Positions 53,255-62,255 of a stretch of DNA of 64,000 nt are shown here, in pieces; position 1 is the stretch's first letter; every line of letters starts with the position of its first letter. The stretch is from Flavobacteriales bacterium. GTDB lineage: Bacteria > Bacteroidota > Bacteroidia > Flavobacteriales_E > Vicingaceae. Below the pieces are notes generated by a model. That model searched no databases. It was given only the letters and a program-made list of their open reading frames with translations, and was not told the DNA's origin. The position numbers and the translations under genes were made by a program. The stretch spans positions 62,001 to 126,000 of the forward strand of contig JAPHUD010000002.1 in the NCBI GenBank assembly GCA_026196775.1. Reading direction: 5' to 3'.

Positions 53255-54093
53255 TTAATTACAGTTTTCGCAATAGGTTGACTTTAAATAGGGGTCGTTT
53301 AACAATTGAAAATTAATTCCTCCTCTCCCATAAGGATCAAATAATTTACAAAATCTATCTTTATTAAGATTAATAGCATTTAACATTATTGCTCTATAAG
53401 ATTGATTTTTGGTGTTTTTCTGATCAATAATTGTCAAGTTTAAATAGTAGAATAATAATTCTTCATCAACATCAATTTTTCTAATGTGAGGTTTTAAAAC
53501 TTTTTCAGATAAATCATATCTACCATAGCTAGAAAAGTATTTAGCTAATTGTAAAAAGTCTTGGTTACTCATACTTACGTAGCTATAATTTTTGCTAATG
53601 TAATTTATAGAAATATCTTTTGCTTTGTAATCTCTTTTAAACATCATATATTCACTGTTAATAATGTGATAGTTTAAAAGTAATCTTCTTACTTTGCTAA
53701 CATCTATTCCTTTTGATGTTAACGCTTTGATTTCTTTAAGTAATTGATTTGGTTCTATAATAAGTTCCCCATAAAAAAGGTAGAGTTAGTTAATTGATTC
53801 TCGGAGTTACAAGGAAATTGGCTTTTAGTTACAACATCAACAGCTATTCCATCATTTGGTTTTTTGAATAATAGATTAAAATAAGTTTCATCAGTCATTG
53901 CAAAATAGATGTCTCTACCTTCTAATAAGAATCCATACGTAACTTCTGGTGGTAAGCTGTTTACTACAGATAAACATTCTCCACATTTTTGTTGAATAGA
54001 AGCGGGAGAAACTTCTTTAATATCGTAAGTGTTTTGAGCATTTATTGAAAAAGTGAATATGTTTACTATAATGAGAATGAAAAGATACTTCAT
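53255..54093 (-). pseudogene. Secreted protein of unknown function, interrupted by a one-base frameshift
   Basis: The first frame (54093 to 53755) gives a signal peptide (to SINAQ) and a domain with KCGECLSVVN, FLLEGRDIYFAMTDETYF and GIAVDVVTKSQFPC, then hits TAG shortly after the T6 run (minus strand ACC TTT TTT ATG, near 53776-53781). If one T is added, the reading continues FYGELIIEPNQLLKEIKALT without a stop into the frame ending at 53255 (YLKSTYCENCN), for about 280 codons in total. The downstream part is helical, repeat-like, and ends with paired Cys. The continuous second frame argues for a recent single-base loss, slippage or a sequencing error rather than two genes. The gene follows a secreted nuclease-fold protein by 12 nt and is likely in the same transcript. 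I do not recognise a named family. Confidence 0.65.
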
Positions 54094-54105
54094 GTTAAAA
54101 TGATT

Positions 54106-55323
54106 TTATTGAGCCAATAGCTTAAAACTTTGCTGTGTTTTATTAGAAGTAATTTTTAAAATAAACACTCCTTTTATATTTTCATTTATTGCTAACTGAA
54201 ATTGATTTTGATTGTTAAATTGAGCAGTCTGGATTAGTTTTCCTAGTAAATCATAAACTTCTATAGTTAATTTTTCTTCTACATTTTTAGAAGAGAAATG
54301 AAAATATTGATTTGCATAATAGCCTTTCCATGGAATAGTAGCTTCTTCTTTTATACTCACATTGTAGCCAATTTCTGTTTTCATTATTACAGGCAAATGA
54401 TCTGACATATAATGTAACGCTTCAATAATATTTTGAGGTGCTGATGTATTGGTTGGTGCAGCTAAAATAGATTGATTATAGTGATTACCATCATTGCCTA
54501 AAGCATAATAGGAATTCGGTATATATTTAAAATAGTTATGCCCACTTCTTACATCATCACTCACAAACATCCAGTCAAACCTGTCATCCATCCCTCCATT
54601 AGAACCACCATCTGGTAAGATTGCAGTTCTTGGACTTTGTGTATGCACGTTAGCAAAAAAAGAATTGGCATGCCATAATCCAGGTGCATTTATTGGGTCG
54701 TATAAGTTTACGCTTCCACCGTTTAATATAGTATTGAAAGCTGCTTCATAATCTCCATAAATATTCATGTCACCAGCAAAGATTACATTTTCTAATGTTG
54801 CAGCTTTATTATCTAAATAATTTTTAAAAACTACTGCTTCTTGGTTTCGTTGCTGTTCATTGCTCCACCCCTGACTAGCTTTTAAATGTGCCATGTAGCA
54901 ATGAATAAAAATAGTATCATCACCAGGTCCTAATCCCGGAGATTTATAAAACAATATATACTCACTAATGTTTCTTAATGAAGTGGGAATTTCGTATTGA
55001 CTGTAAAGTTCTAGTTTGTTAGAGTTATAAAAAAGCATGTTGTCAGTATCCGGACCATCAAAATAGGTTGCACTTTGATAGTGAGAAATACCATCAACAT
55101 TTAGGGCATCATTTAAAATAAGATTTATACCACTAAAAGAAGTAAGTTCGGTAATTAAAAAAATATCAGGTTGCACATGTTTTATTATAGGCTTAAGAGT
55201 GTCTGCTTTTGAAGCGTTTGATGCAGGATAATTTAGGATGTTATATGCCATTACTGTTAACGTATCTTGTGCAGTAATGAATAAAGAGCTAAATAGAAAA
55301 AATAAGGCAATAAAATATTTCAT
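54106..55323 (-). CDS. Secreted endonuclease/exonuclease/phosphatase-fold protein with T9SS sorting domain
   Basis: The 405-residue protein has a signal peptide (to ITAQ, residue 18), an EEP domain (about 20-315) and a Por-secretion C-terminal domain (about 330-405, EVYDLLGKLIQTAQF through KLLAQ). EEP motifs are VMAYNILNYP, LITELTSFSG (metal Glu), FAGDMNIYGDYEAAF (catalytic Asp/Asn), DDRFDWMFVSDDV and MSDHLPVIM (catalytic His). The fold covers DNases, sphingomyelinases and phosphatases; the substrate cannot be fixed from motifs. It is probably exported across the outer membrane and surface-bound or released. Confidence 0.87.
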   Translation of the reverse strand: MKYFIALFFLFSSLFITAQDTLTVMAYNILNYPASNASKADTLKPIIKHVQPDIFLITELTSFSGINLILNDALNVDGISHYQSATYFDGPDTDNMLFYNSNKLELYSQYEIPTSLRNISEYILFYKSPGLGPGDDTIFIHCYMAHLKASQGWSNEQQRNQEAVVFKNYLDNKAATLENVIFAGDMNIYGDYEAAFNTILNGGSVNLYDPINAPGLWHANSFFANVHTQSPRTAILPDGGSNGGMDDRFDWMFVSDDVRSGHNYFKYIPNSYYALGNDGNHYNQSILAAPTNTSAPQNIIEALHYMSDHLPVIMKTEIGYNVSIKEEATIPWKGYYANQYFHFSSKNVEEKLTIEVYDLLGKLIQTAQFNNQNQFQLAINENIKGVFILKITSNKTQQSFKLLAQ

Positions 55324-55360
55324 TAAAAAAGTTTGAGTAAGCGGTTAAATAGTGTAGAGA

Positions 55361-56419
55361 TTACATCTCTTTAATTAAATACAAATATACAGGAAAGTGG
55401 TCACTAAACCCGCCAATATATTCTCCAAAAGAATAAGTTCTGTAAGGATATCCTTTAAACCTTCCTGTGTCTGATTTGAGGTAGTTTTTGTTATAAACAA
55501 CTGATTTATAGTATTTCAATGAAGAATAATCATCGCCTAAAAGTGGTTCGGAAATAATAATTTGGTCGAATAAATTCCAAGCATCTTGATAACCTAAGGT
55601 GCCAATTCCTTTCTTAAAGAAATCTTCAAAAGGATTATAAAGCTTACCATTATTGGCTTCTTCTTTCGTTCCAACAGTTTTTAAATAACCTCTAACACTA
55701 ACATCTACAGGATCATCATTTAAATCACCCATATAAAGCACTTTTGTATTAGGGTCGACCTGTTGTAATGAATCTATAATGGCTCTTGCTAATTGTGCAG
55801 CAGCAATTCTTTTTGGTTTACTTCTTTTTTCTCCTCCTCTTCGTGATGGCCAATGAGCAACGATTACATGAATTTTTTCACCATGTAGTTCTCCTGAAAC
55901 CAATAGTTGACTACGTGTAAAAAAATTACTGTCAGTTGGGATACTTAGGATATAACTTTTTGCACTTACATTCTTAAAATAATTGGGATTGTACAATAGC
56001 CCAACATCAATTCCTCTTTTATCAGGAGAATCGTAATGAACAATTTGGTAATTTCTGTTCTTAATGGCATCTTGTTTTATCAAATCTTCTAAAACAGATT
56101 TATTTTCAACTTCAGCAACCCCTAAAATAGCAGCTCCATCAGGAGTGACTTCTGTACCAAGTTCAGAAATAACTCGAGCCATGTTGCCTAATTTTTCGTA
56201 ATATTTAGGAGTGTTCCATCTTTTGGGTCCTTTAGGAGTAAAATCATCCTGCAAAATTAAAGTGGTATCGGAGTCAACAATTGTATCGAATAAATTTTCA
56301 AGATTATAAAAACCTATACAAGTTACTGCATAGTTTTTTTTGTCGGTATTATTTTGAGAAAAAGCTACTATCTGTAGGCTTATAATTAACCAAAGAGAAA
56401 GAATGATTTTTTTAGTCAT
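55361..56419 (-). CDS. Exported endonuclease/exonuclease/phosphatase-fold protein
   Basis: From the ATG at 56419 (352 residues; the upstream alternative is TTG) the protein has a signal peptide (to VAFSQ) and an EEP domain with VTCIGFYNLENLFDTI, ILGVAEVENKSVLED (metal Glu), VIVAHWPSRRGG, VLYMGDLNDDPVD and GGFSDHFPVYLYLI. The SRRGG loop and NLENLFD start are typical of the Bacteroidota exported EEP branch. It lacks the T9SS tail, so it should be periplasmic. It is 37 nt upstream of the second EEP gene and divergent from the TonB receptor gene, so the three form a likely functional unit. Confidence 0.88.
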   Translation of the reverse strand: MTKKIILSLWLIISLQIVAFSQNNTDKKNYAVTCIGFYNLENLFDTIVDSDTTLILQDDFTPKGPKRWNTPKYYEKLGNMARVISELGTEVTPDGAAILGVAEVENKSVLEDLIKQDAIKNRNYQIVHYDSPDKRGIDVGLLYNPNYFKNVSAKSYILSIPTDSNFFTRSQLLVSGELHGEKIHVIVAHWPSRRGGEKRSKPKRIAAAQLARAIIDSLQQVDPNTKVLYMGDLNDDPVDVSVRGYLKTVGTKEEANNGKLYNPFEDFFKKGIGTLGYQDAWNLFDQIIISEPLLGDDYSSLKYYKSVVYNKNYLKSDTGRFKGYPYRTYSFGEYIGGFSDHFPVYLYLIKEM

Positions 56420-56524
56420 AAAAATTGTTTTTTGCAAAATAAAGCATAATTCAACAATTATACCTTTTAGCTACTTTTTGATGACAATAAATTTAGGTTA
56501 ATAAATCATTAAGTTACCAACAAA

Positions 56525-56557
56525 TTGTTTCTCACTAATTAAATATTACTATTTTTG
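56525..56557 (+). promoter_or_regulatory. Promoter of the TonB receptor operon
   Basis: TTG (56525-56527) and TATTTTTG (56550-56557), spacing 22 nt, fit the -33/-7 consensus. The leader to the ATG at 56648 would be about 85 nt. No matching promoter for the leftward EEP genes is clear in this 228-nt spacer. Confidence 0.6.
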
Positions 56558-56647
56558 CCTCGCATTAATAAAAAGTGATCATCCTAGGAAGCAACCAAGT
56601 AAGACTTCTAACCGCTTTTTAAATTATTGATATATCATTATATATAC

Positions 56648-59206
56648 ATGAGTTTTTTTAGATATTCTATTGTTGCGGCTAGTACCGTTTTTTTTCTGTT
56701 TTCAAACAATTTGTTGGCACAAACAGATACAACTAAGATTGTAAGTAATTCAAAAGATACCACCGAGGCTGAAATAGAAAGGGTGGTAGTCCCAACTTTT
56801 ACAACAACTTTAGATGCGTTGGAAGATGAAAATGCCGAAAACCAAGATGTTTCAGGTTTATTACAATCTTCACGAGATATTTTTAATTCTACTGCCGGAT
56901 TTAATTTTGGCGTAGCTCGTTACAGAATTAGAGGGTATGATTCAGAAAATTTTGTGGTAACCATGAATGGTGTTACATTAAACAATCCCGAAACAGGTAG
57001 AGCCATTTGGGCTTTGTGGGGTGGATTAAACGACATTACTCGTTACCAAGAAACTAAAAATGGTATTTCTTCATCACCACTTACTTTTGGAGGTATTGGA
57101 GGGTCTTCTAATATTAATGCTCGTCCAACTGCGGTAAGAAAAGGAACTAACATTTCTTATGCCCTTGCTAACAGAACTTATAGTCACAGAATTATGGCTA
57201 CGCATTCAACCGGAATGATGGACAATGGAATGGCAGTAGCAGTTTCAGCTTCTGGCAGATATTCTGATGAGGGATATATTGATGGTACCTTTTATAGTGG
57301 AGCAAGTTATTTTGTATCTATAGAAAAAAAATTAAACAATAAACACAGTTTAGGTTTTGTGGGTTTTGCTGCACCAACTGTTCAAGGTAGAAATAGCATT
57401 ACTACTCAAGAAACTTACGATTTAACAGGTAATAATTTTTATAACTCTTATTGGGGTTATCAAGATGGTGAAAAAAGAAATTCACGTGTAAGAAATACGC
57501 ATCAACCTCGATTAATATTAAATCACTATTTTGATATTAACGATAAAACCCAATTGATGTCTTCTGTTTATTACACTTTTGGTAGAAGCGGAAATACACG
57601 TTTAAATTGGCATGATGCTGCGGATCCAAGACCCGAATATTGGAAAAATTTACCAAGTGCTTACAGTGAGCCTGGCAATGAATTATTATTTGCTCAACAA
57701 ACTGCATTATGGCAAGCACAAGATCCTACAACTACCCAATTAGATTGGGATCATTTTTATTTTGCTAATAGCAAAAATCTTTACACCTTAGATAATGTTG
57801 ATGGAACGGGAACCTCTTTAACAGGAAATAGATCTAAATACATTGTTGAAGAACAAAGACAAGATGTTTATGATTATGGTTTTAATTCAACATTAACTCA
57901 TAAATTAGCTGATAATTTAACGTTGTCGGGAGGAATTAAAGGTAGTATTTATAAAAGTAAAAACTTTAAAGTAATAGATGATTTATTAGGAGGAGATTTT
58001 TGGGTAGATGTGGATCAGTTTGCAGAAAGAGATTTTGCTGACCCAGATGCTGCTCAAACAGATTTAAATAATCCTAACAGAGCAGTTAGAGAAGGAGATA
58101 AGTTCGGATACGATTATGATATTAACATTAATACCACTAATCTTTATGCTCAGTTAGACGGAACTTCGGCTAAAATAGATTGGTTTTTTGGAGCTTCAAC
58201 TACTTACACTTCTTTTTGGAGAACAGGAAATGTAAGAAATGGACTTTTTCCGGAAGATTCTTATGGTGATTCTGAAAAACAAAACTTTTTTAATTTTGGA
58301 ACAAAAGCCGGATTAGTATACAAACTTACTGGAAGACACATGTTCAGTATTAATGGAGCTTATTTAACAAGAGCACCATTGGCAAGAAACTCATTTTTAT
58401 CACCTAGAACTAGAGATGAAGTGGTAAGTGGACTTAAAAATGAGCAAATATTTTCCGGAGATTTTAACTACATTGTTCGTTATCCTAAAGTAAAAACAAG
58501 AGCAACAGTTTTTTATACTAGTATTCAAGATAAATTATGGTCAAGAAATTTTTATCACGATGAGTTAAATACTTTCGTAAACTATGTGATGACGGGTGTT
58601 GATCAACTTTTTGTTGGTGTTGAATTTGGTGGAGAAGTTAAAGTAACACCTACAATTACCGCTACAGGAACATTTGCTATGGGAGATTTTACTTATAACT
58701 CTAGACCAACAGCAACAGTTACTCAAGATAATTCAACAAAATTATTGGAAGAAAACAAAACCATTTATTTGAAAAACTATAAAATTGGAGAATCACCTCA
58801 AACAGTATCTTCAATTGGTTTAAGATATCGTTCTCCAAAATATTGGTTTATGGGAGTAGATTTTAACTATTTTGCAGATATTTATTTACAGGTAAACCCT
58901 GATAGACGATCTGAATCTGCTGTTGACAATTTTGTAGATACGGATCCACAAGTATCACAAATCTTAGATCAAACTAAATTAGATAACAATTATACATTAA
59001 ACTTTTTTGCAGGAAAATCGTGGAAGTTTGGTGAATACTTTCTTCGCGTAAACTTAAATGTTACTAATGTATTGGATAATAAAGATTTCCAAACAGGCGG
59101 ATTTGAACAATTAAGATATACTACAACCAATATAGATAAATTCCCTCCAATGATTGGATACATGATGGGAAGAACCTATTTTGCAATGGTATCATTCTCA
59201 TTTTAA
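56648..59206 (+). CDS. TonB-dependent outer membrane receptor
   Basis: I place the start at the ATG at 56648 (852 residues), before a clear signal peptide (to LLAQ); the upstream alternative is TTG. The plug (about 60-190) contains DVSGLLQSSRDIFNSTAGF, YRIRGYDSENFVVTMNGV and GGIGGSSNINARPTAVRKG. A 22-strand-type barrel follows, ending ...RTYFAMVSFSF with terminal Phe. There is no N-terminal carboxypeptidase-like domain and no SusD partner, so it is not a polysaccharide SusCD pair. The neighbouring EEP enzymes and OB-fold proteins suggest uptake of a nucleic acid or phosphoester breakdown product, or a metal released with it (inference). Confidence 0.92.
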   Translation: MSFFRYSIVAASTVFFLFSNNLLAQTDTTKIVSNSKDTTEAEIERVVVPTFTTTLDALEDENAENQDVSGLLQSSRDIFNSTAGFNFGVARYRIRGYDSENFVVTMNGVTLNNPETGRAIWALWGGLNDITRYQETKNGISSSPLTFGGIGGSSNINARPTAVRKGTNISYALANRTYSHRIMATHSTGMMDNGMAVAVSASGRYSDEGYIDGTFYSGASYFVSIEKKLNNKHSLGFVGFAAPTVQGRNSITTQETYDLTGNNFYNSYWGYQDGEKRNSRVRNTHQPRLILNHYFDINDKTQLMSSVYYTFGRSGNTRLNWHDAADPRPEYWKNLPSAYSEPGNELLFAQQTALWQAQDPTTTQLDWDHFYFANSKNLYTLDNVDGTGTSLTGNRSKYIVEEQRQDVYDYGFNSTLTHKLADNLTLSGGIKGSIYKSKNFKVIDDLLGGDFWVDVDQFAERDFADPDAAQTDLNNPNRAVREGDKFGYDYDININTTNLYAQLDGTSAKIDWFFGASTTYTSFWRTGNVRNGLFPEDSYGDSEKQNFFNFGTKAGLVYKLTGRHMFSINGAYLTRAPLARNSFLSPRTRDEVVSGLKNEQIFSGDFNYIVRYPKVKTRATVFYTSIQDKLWSRNFYHDELNTFVNYVMTGVDQLFVGVEFGGEVKVTPTITATGTFAMGDFTYNSRPTATVTQDNSTKLLEENKTIYLKNYKIGESPQTVSSIGLRYRSPKYWFMGVDFNYFADIYLQVNPDRRSESAVDNFVDTDPQVSQILDQTKLDNNYTLNFFAGKSWKFGEYFLRVNLNVTNVLDNKDFQTGGFEQLRYTTTNIDKFPPMIGYMMGRTYFAMVSFSF

Positions 59207-59241
59207 AAATATTAATTAATTTTATACTAACAATATACACT

Positions 59242-60468
59242 ATGACAATTACTAAAAAAATAACAGGAATACTATTATTAGCTGGAATTTCACTTTTCTC
59301 AGTTGGCTGTAAAAAAGATTTTGATACACCACCTATCAAAACTATTCCCGAAGGAAATAGAATAACTATTGCCGATTTAAAAGCAATGTATCAAAATACT
59401 CCACTAAAAATTACCGATGAACTTTCTTTGTTTGCCGTAGTAACCATGGATGAGCAAAGTGGAAATATTTACAAAGAAGCTTACATTCAAGATGAAACAG
59501 GAGCTATTAATTTAAGATTGTTATCTTCCGGTGGTCTATATCAAGGAGATTCGGTTAGAGTTTTTTTAAAGGGAACAATACTCAATATGTATAGAAAAAT
59601 GATGCAATTAGATTCTGTAGATGTAGATAATAACATCATTAAACAAGCTACTAAGAAAGATAGACAACCCGATGTACTTACAAGTATAGCTAATATAGAT
59701 ACAGTATTCCATCAAGGTAAATTGATTAAATTTGAAAATGTTCAGTTTTCTTCATCAGAATTAGGGAATACGTATGCGGATGGTATAAATTTACTTGCTA
59801 AGAGTAGAACGTTAGAAGATGCTTTTGGTAAAACTATTATTGTTAGAACAAGTGGTTATGCCAATTTTGCTAATGATACTTTGCCTAATGGAAAAGGTTC
59901 ATTAATTGCCATTGTAAGTCAATATGACGAAACCCTACAGTTATTAATTAGAAATCCGAATGAAGTTATTCTCAATAATCCACGTTCTGGTTTAGCTAAG
60001 AATTTTCAAGATGAAAGTATAACTTCTGGAGGTTGGACAACTCAATTAGTTACGGGAACATATAATTGGACAACAAGTGATGCTGGATCAACAGGTAATT
60101 TCTATGGAATGATGTCTAACTGGACAGGTAGTGGAAATGTAGCCTCTGAGGCATGGTTAATTTCTCCTGCCATTGATTTAAGTGCTTCTACCAATGCTAC
60201 TTTTGATTTTAGAAATGCTTCTAATTTTTCAGGGCCAAATATGGAAGTGCTTGTTTCAACTAATTATGATGGAGTAAGTGCTCCATCAACAGCCACATGG
60301 ACCCAATTAGGAGCTAATCTTTCTACAGGTGGTTTTGCGTGGGTAAATGGAGGTCCGTTAAGTTTAAATTCTTACTTAACCAATGGTGTATATTTAGCTT
60401 TTAAATATACAGGAACTGCATCAAGTGGTAAAACTTGGGAAGTAGATGATATTATAGTAACATGGTAA
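59242..60468 (+). CDS. DUF5689-domain lipoprotein with choice-of-anchor J-like C-terminal part
   Basis: The 408-residue lipoprotein (lipobox SLFSVGC, Cys23) has an N-terminal DUF5689 OB-fold-like domain (about 40-245), with ITIADLKAMYQ, AVVTMDEQSGNIYKEAYIQD and GDSVRVFLKG. The C-terminal part (about 255-408) is a jelly-roll with GGWTTQLVTGTYNWTTSD and EAWLISPAIDLSAS, resembling choice-of-anchor J modules. DUF5689 often lies downstream of TonB receptors in this phylum. A surface-exposed binding partner of the receptor is likely. Only 35 nt separate it from the receptor gene. Confidence 0.87.
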   Translation: MTITKKITGILLLAGISLFSVGCKKDFDTPPIKTIPEGNRITIADLKAMYQNTPLKITDELSLFAVVTMDEQSGNIYKEAYIQDETGAINLRLLSSGGLYQGDSVRVFLKGTILNMYRKMMQLDSVDVDNNIIKQATKKDRQPDVLTSIANIDTVFHQGKLIKFENVQFSSSELGNTYADGINLLAKSRTLEDAFGKTIIVRTSGYANFANDTLPNGKGSLIAIVSQYDETLQLLIRNPNEVILNNPRSGLAKNFQDESITSGGWTTQLVTGTYNWTTSDAGSTGNFYGMMSNWTGSGNVASEAWLISPAIDLSASTNATFDFRNASNFSGPNMEVLVSTNYDGVSAPSTATWTQLGANLSTGGFAWVNGGPLSLNSYLTNGVYLAFKYTGTASSGKTWEVDDIIVTW

Positions 60469-60514
60469 CTTTTTTAAATAGATAAATTTTATTAACCCCT
60501 TAAAATTAATAGTT

Positions 60515-61909
60515 ATGAAAAAAATCTTTACAATTTTAACAGCCGTTTGTATCGGAGCAGTTAGTTTCGGACAAACCGTTTTTCAAAGTAACCTAAGCTC
60601 TTGGGCTAGTGGAGATCCAACAGATTGGATGGGAAACACAACAAGTATAACTTCAGCTAACGTAGTAGAACAAACAGGACTAGCTACTTATGGAACCAGC
60701 ATGGCGTCCTTAATTAATGCTACAACCTCTCATAAAAGATTTACTACACAACCAGTGAATGTTGTAGCGGGAGAATCTTACCTTATAGAAATGTGGGTAG
60801 TAGCCCAAAATTCTGGTGAATTAAGAACAAATTATTATGATGTAACTAATAGCGCTTATGGGACATATAACCCTTATATTGATGTTGCAGCTGCTTCAGG
60901 TGGTAACTTGGTGATGATTTCTCAAACAGTAACAGTTCCTGCTAACTCTACTAGCGTTGAGTTTATTTTATCACTTAGGAACACAGACCCTACAACAGCT
61001 CCAGCACCATTTGAAATCGGTATTTTAGTTGATTCCGTTGCTATTACTTCAACAACACCTCCAACTACTAGCATTAAAAAAATCTATGACATTCAGTTTA
61101 CAACTAACCCTAATGGAGATTCTCCTGAAGTAGGAAATGTTGTTACAACTAAAGGTGTGATTACAGGGATTATTAAAAATGGACCAGACAGACATGCTTT
61201 CTTTATACAAGATAGTGCTTTAGCTTGGAATGGAATATATGTGTACGAAAGAAATGATTCAACTTTAGTTATTGGCGATAGTGTTGAAGTTACCGGTACT
61301 GTTGCTGAATACAATGGATTAACAGAACTTTCTTTTGTATCAAACATTACTGTTTTAAACTCTGGAAATACCTTACCAACTCCTGTTGTAACTACTACTG
61401 CAAATGCAAATATGGAACAATGGGAAGGTGTTGTAATTCAGACCTTAAATGCTGAATGTACTAGCAATACTGTAGGTTTCGGAATGTGGGAAATTAATGA
61501 CGGATCAGGTACTCTTTTAGCTGATGATGATATTTTCCCTTACCATTTTAATGCTGTAGTTGGTTCTGATTATGATGTTACTGGTATCGGACATTATTCT
61601 TTCGGTGATTATAAAATCTTACCTAGAGATGCTAACGATATTAGTTTAGTAGTGGGTATAGATGAATTAAATTCAAGTAATGTTGCTGTTTATCCAAATC
61701 CTGCTAACAATCAAATTACTTTTCAATTAGAAAATAATGGTTTTGAAGTAATTGTTGCTGATATTACAGGTAAAACTGTTACTACTGCTAATACAGTTGC
61801 TAATAAACTTACTATATCTTTAGATAATTTAAACAACGGAATTTACTTATATACTATTAAAAATAAAGATTTGGTTATTGCTACTAACAAATTTGTAGTA
61901 GTTAAATAA
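60515..61909 (+). CDS. T9SS-secreted protein with carbohydrate-binding-like and OB-fold domains
   Basis: The 464-residue protein has a signal peptide (to SFGQ, residue 20), a jelly-roll domain (about 22-175, resembling a carbohydrate-binding module), and an OB-fold domain (about 190-375) with GNVVTTKGVITGIIKNG, DRHAFFIQDSALAWNGIYVYE and IGDSVEVTGTVAEYNGLTEL. A Por-secretion tail (about 392-464, VYPNPANNQITFQLENNG) ends the protein. This OB-fold type is found fused in front of EEP domains in extracellular nucleases such as ExeM (established for that family as far as I know). Here it is a separate protein next to two EEP genes. Confidence 0.85.
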   Translation: MKKIFTILTAVCIGAVSFGQTVFQSNLSSWASGDPTDWMGNTTSITSANVVEQTGLATYGTSMASLINATTSHKRFTTQPVNVVAGESYLIEMWVVAQNSGELRTNYYDVTNSAYGTYNPYIDVAAASGGNLVMISQTVTVPANSTSVEFILSLRNTDPTTAPAPFEIGILVDSVAITSTTPPTTSIKKIYDIQFTTNPNGDSPEVGNVVTTKGVITGIIKNGPDRHAFFIQDSALAWNGIYVYERNDSTLVIGDSVEVTGTVAEYNGLTELSFVSNITVLNSGNTLPTPVVTTTANANMEQWEGVVIQTLNAECTSNTVGFGMWEINDGSGTLLADDDIFPYHFNAVVGSDYDVTGIGHYSFGDYKILPRDANDISLVVGIDELNSSNVAVYPNPANNQITFQLENNGFEVIVADITGKTVTTANTVANKLTISLDNLNNGIYLYTIKNKDLVIATNKFVVVK

Positions 61910-61930
61910 TCAAACTCAAATAACATTAAC

Positions 61931-61968
61931 AAAAAAGCCGATGAAGATAATTTCATCGGCTTTTTTGT
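61931..61968 (+). terminator. Rho-independent terminator of the TonB receptor operon
   Basis: AAAAAAGCCGATGAA (61931-61945) and TTCATCGGCTTTTTT (61952-61966) form a 15-bp stem followed by T residues. Confidence 0.92.
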
Positions 61969-62200
61969 TAGAAACCCTTTAAGGAGCAATACTTACTTAA
62001 TTTAATAGCGACAAACTCTTTTTGTTTAGAAGACATTTCCGCTCTAACTAAAGTTATAATTATACTTTACAAATAACAAACATAATTTTAGCTGCCTCCT
62101 TATTGATAATTTTCTTACTTCATTTCAGATAAATAAAAGTATAAGGTCTGGTTTCCCAAATGAAATTAACTGCCTTAAGATTTCTTAAATTAATTTAAGA
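61969..62200. other. Intergenic DNA without a supported gene
   Basis: This AT-rich stretch lies between two convergent terminators. I see no open frame, promoter or repeat that can be defended. It may be decayed sequence. Confidence 0.6.
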
Positions 62201-62233
62201 AAAAAAGAGCCAAACAGTTTTGTTTGGCTCTTT
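62195..62233 (-). terminator. Terminator of the foldase gene
   Basis: AAAGAGCCAAACA (62204-62216) and TGTTTGGCTCTTT (62221-62233) form a 13-bp stem with loop GTTT. The A run on the left gives a U run in the leftward transcript. Confidence 0.9.
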
Positions 62234-62255
62234 AAATATAGATAAGTTATATATC

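Noticed and set aside
53255-54093. A programmed -1 ribosomal frameshift at the T6 run
   Set aside because: The run could slip, but no following pseudoknot or stem is evident, and a one-base loss or sequencing error is simpler.
61969-62200. A decayed gene between the two convergent terminators
   Set aside because: No frame in either direction gives a recognisable protein fragment; it is recorded only as non-coding.
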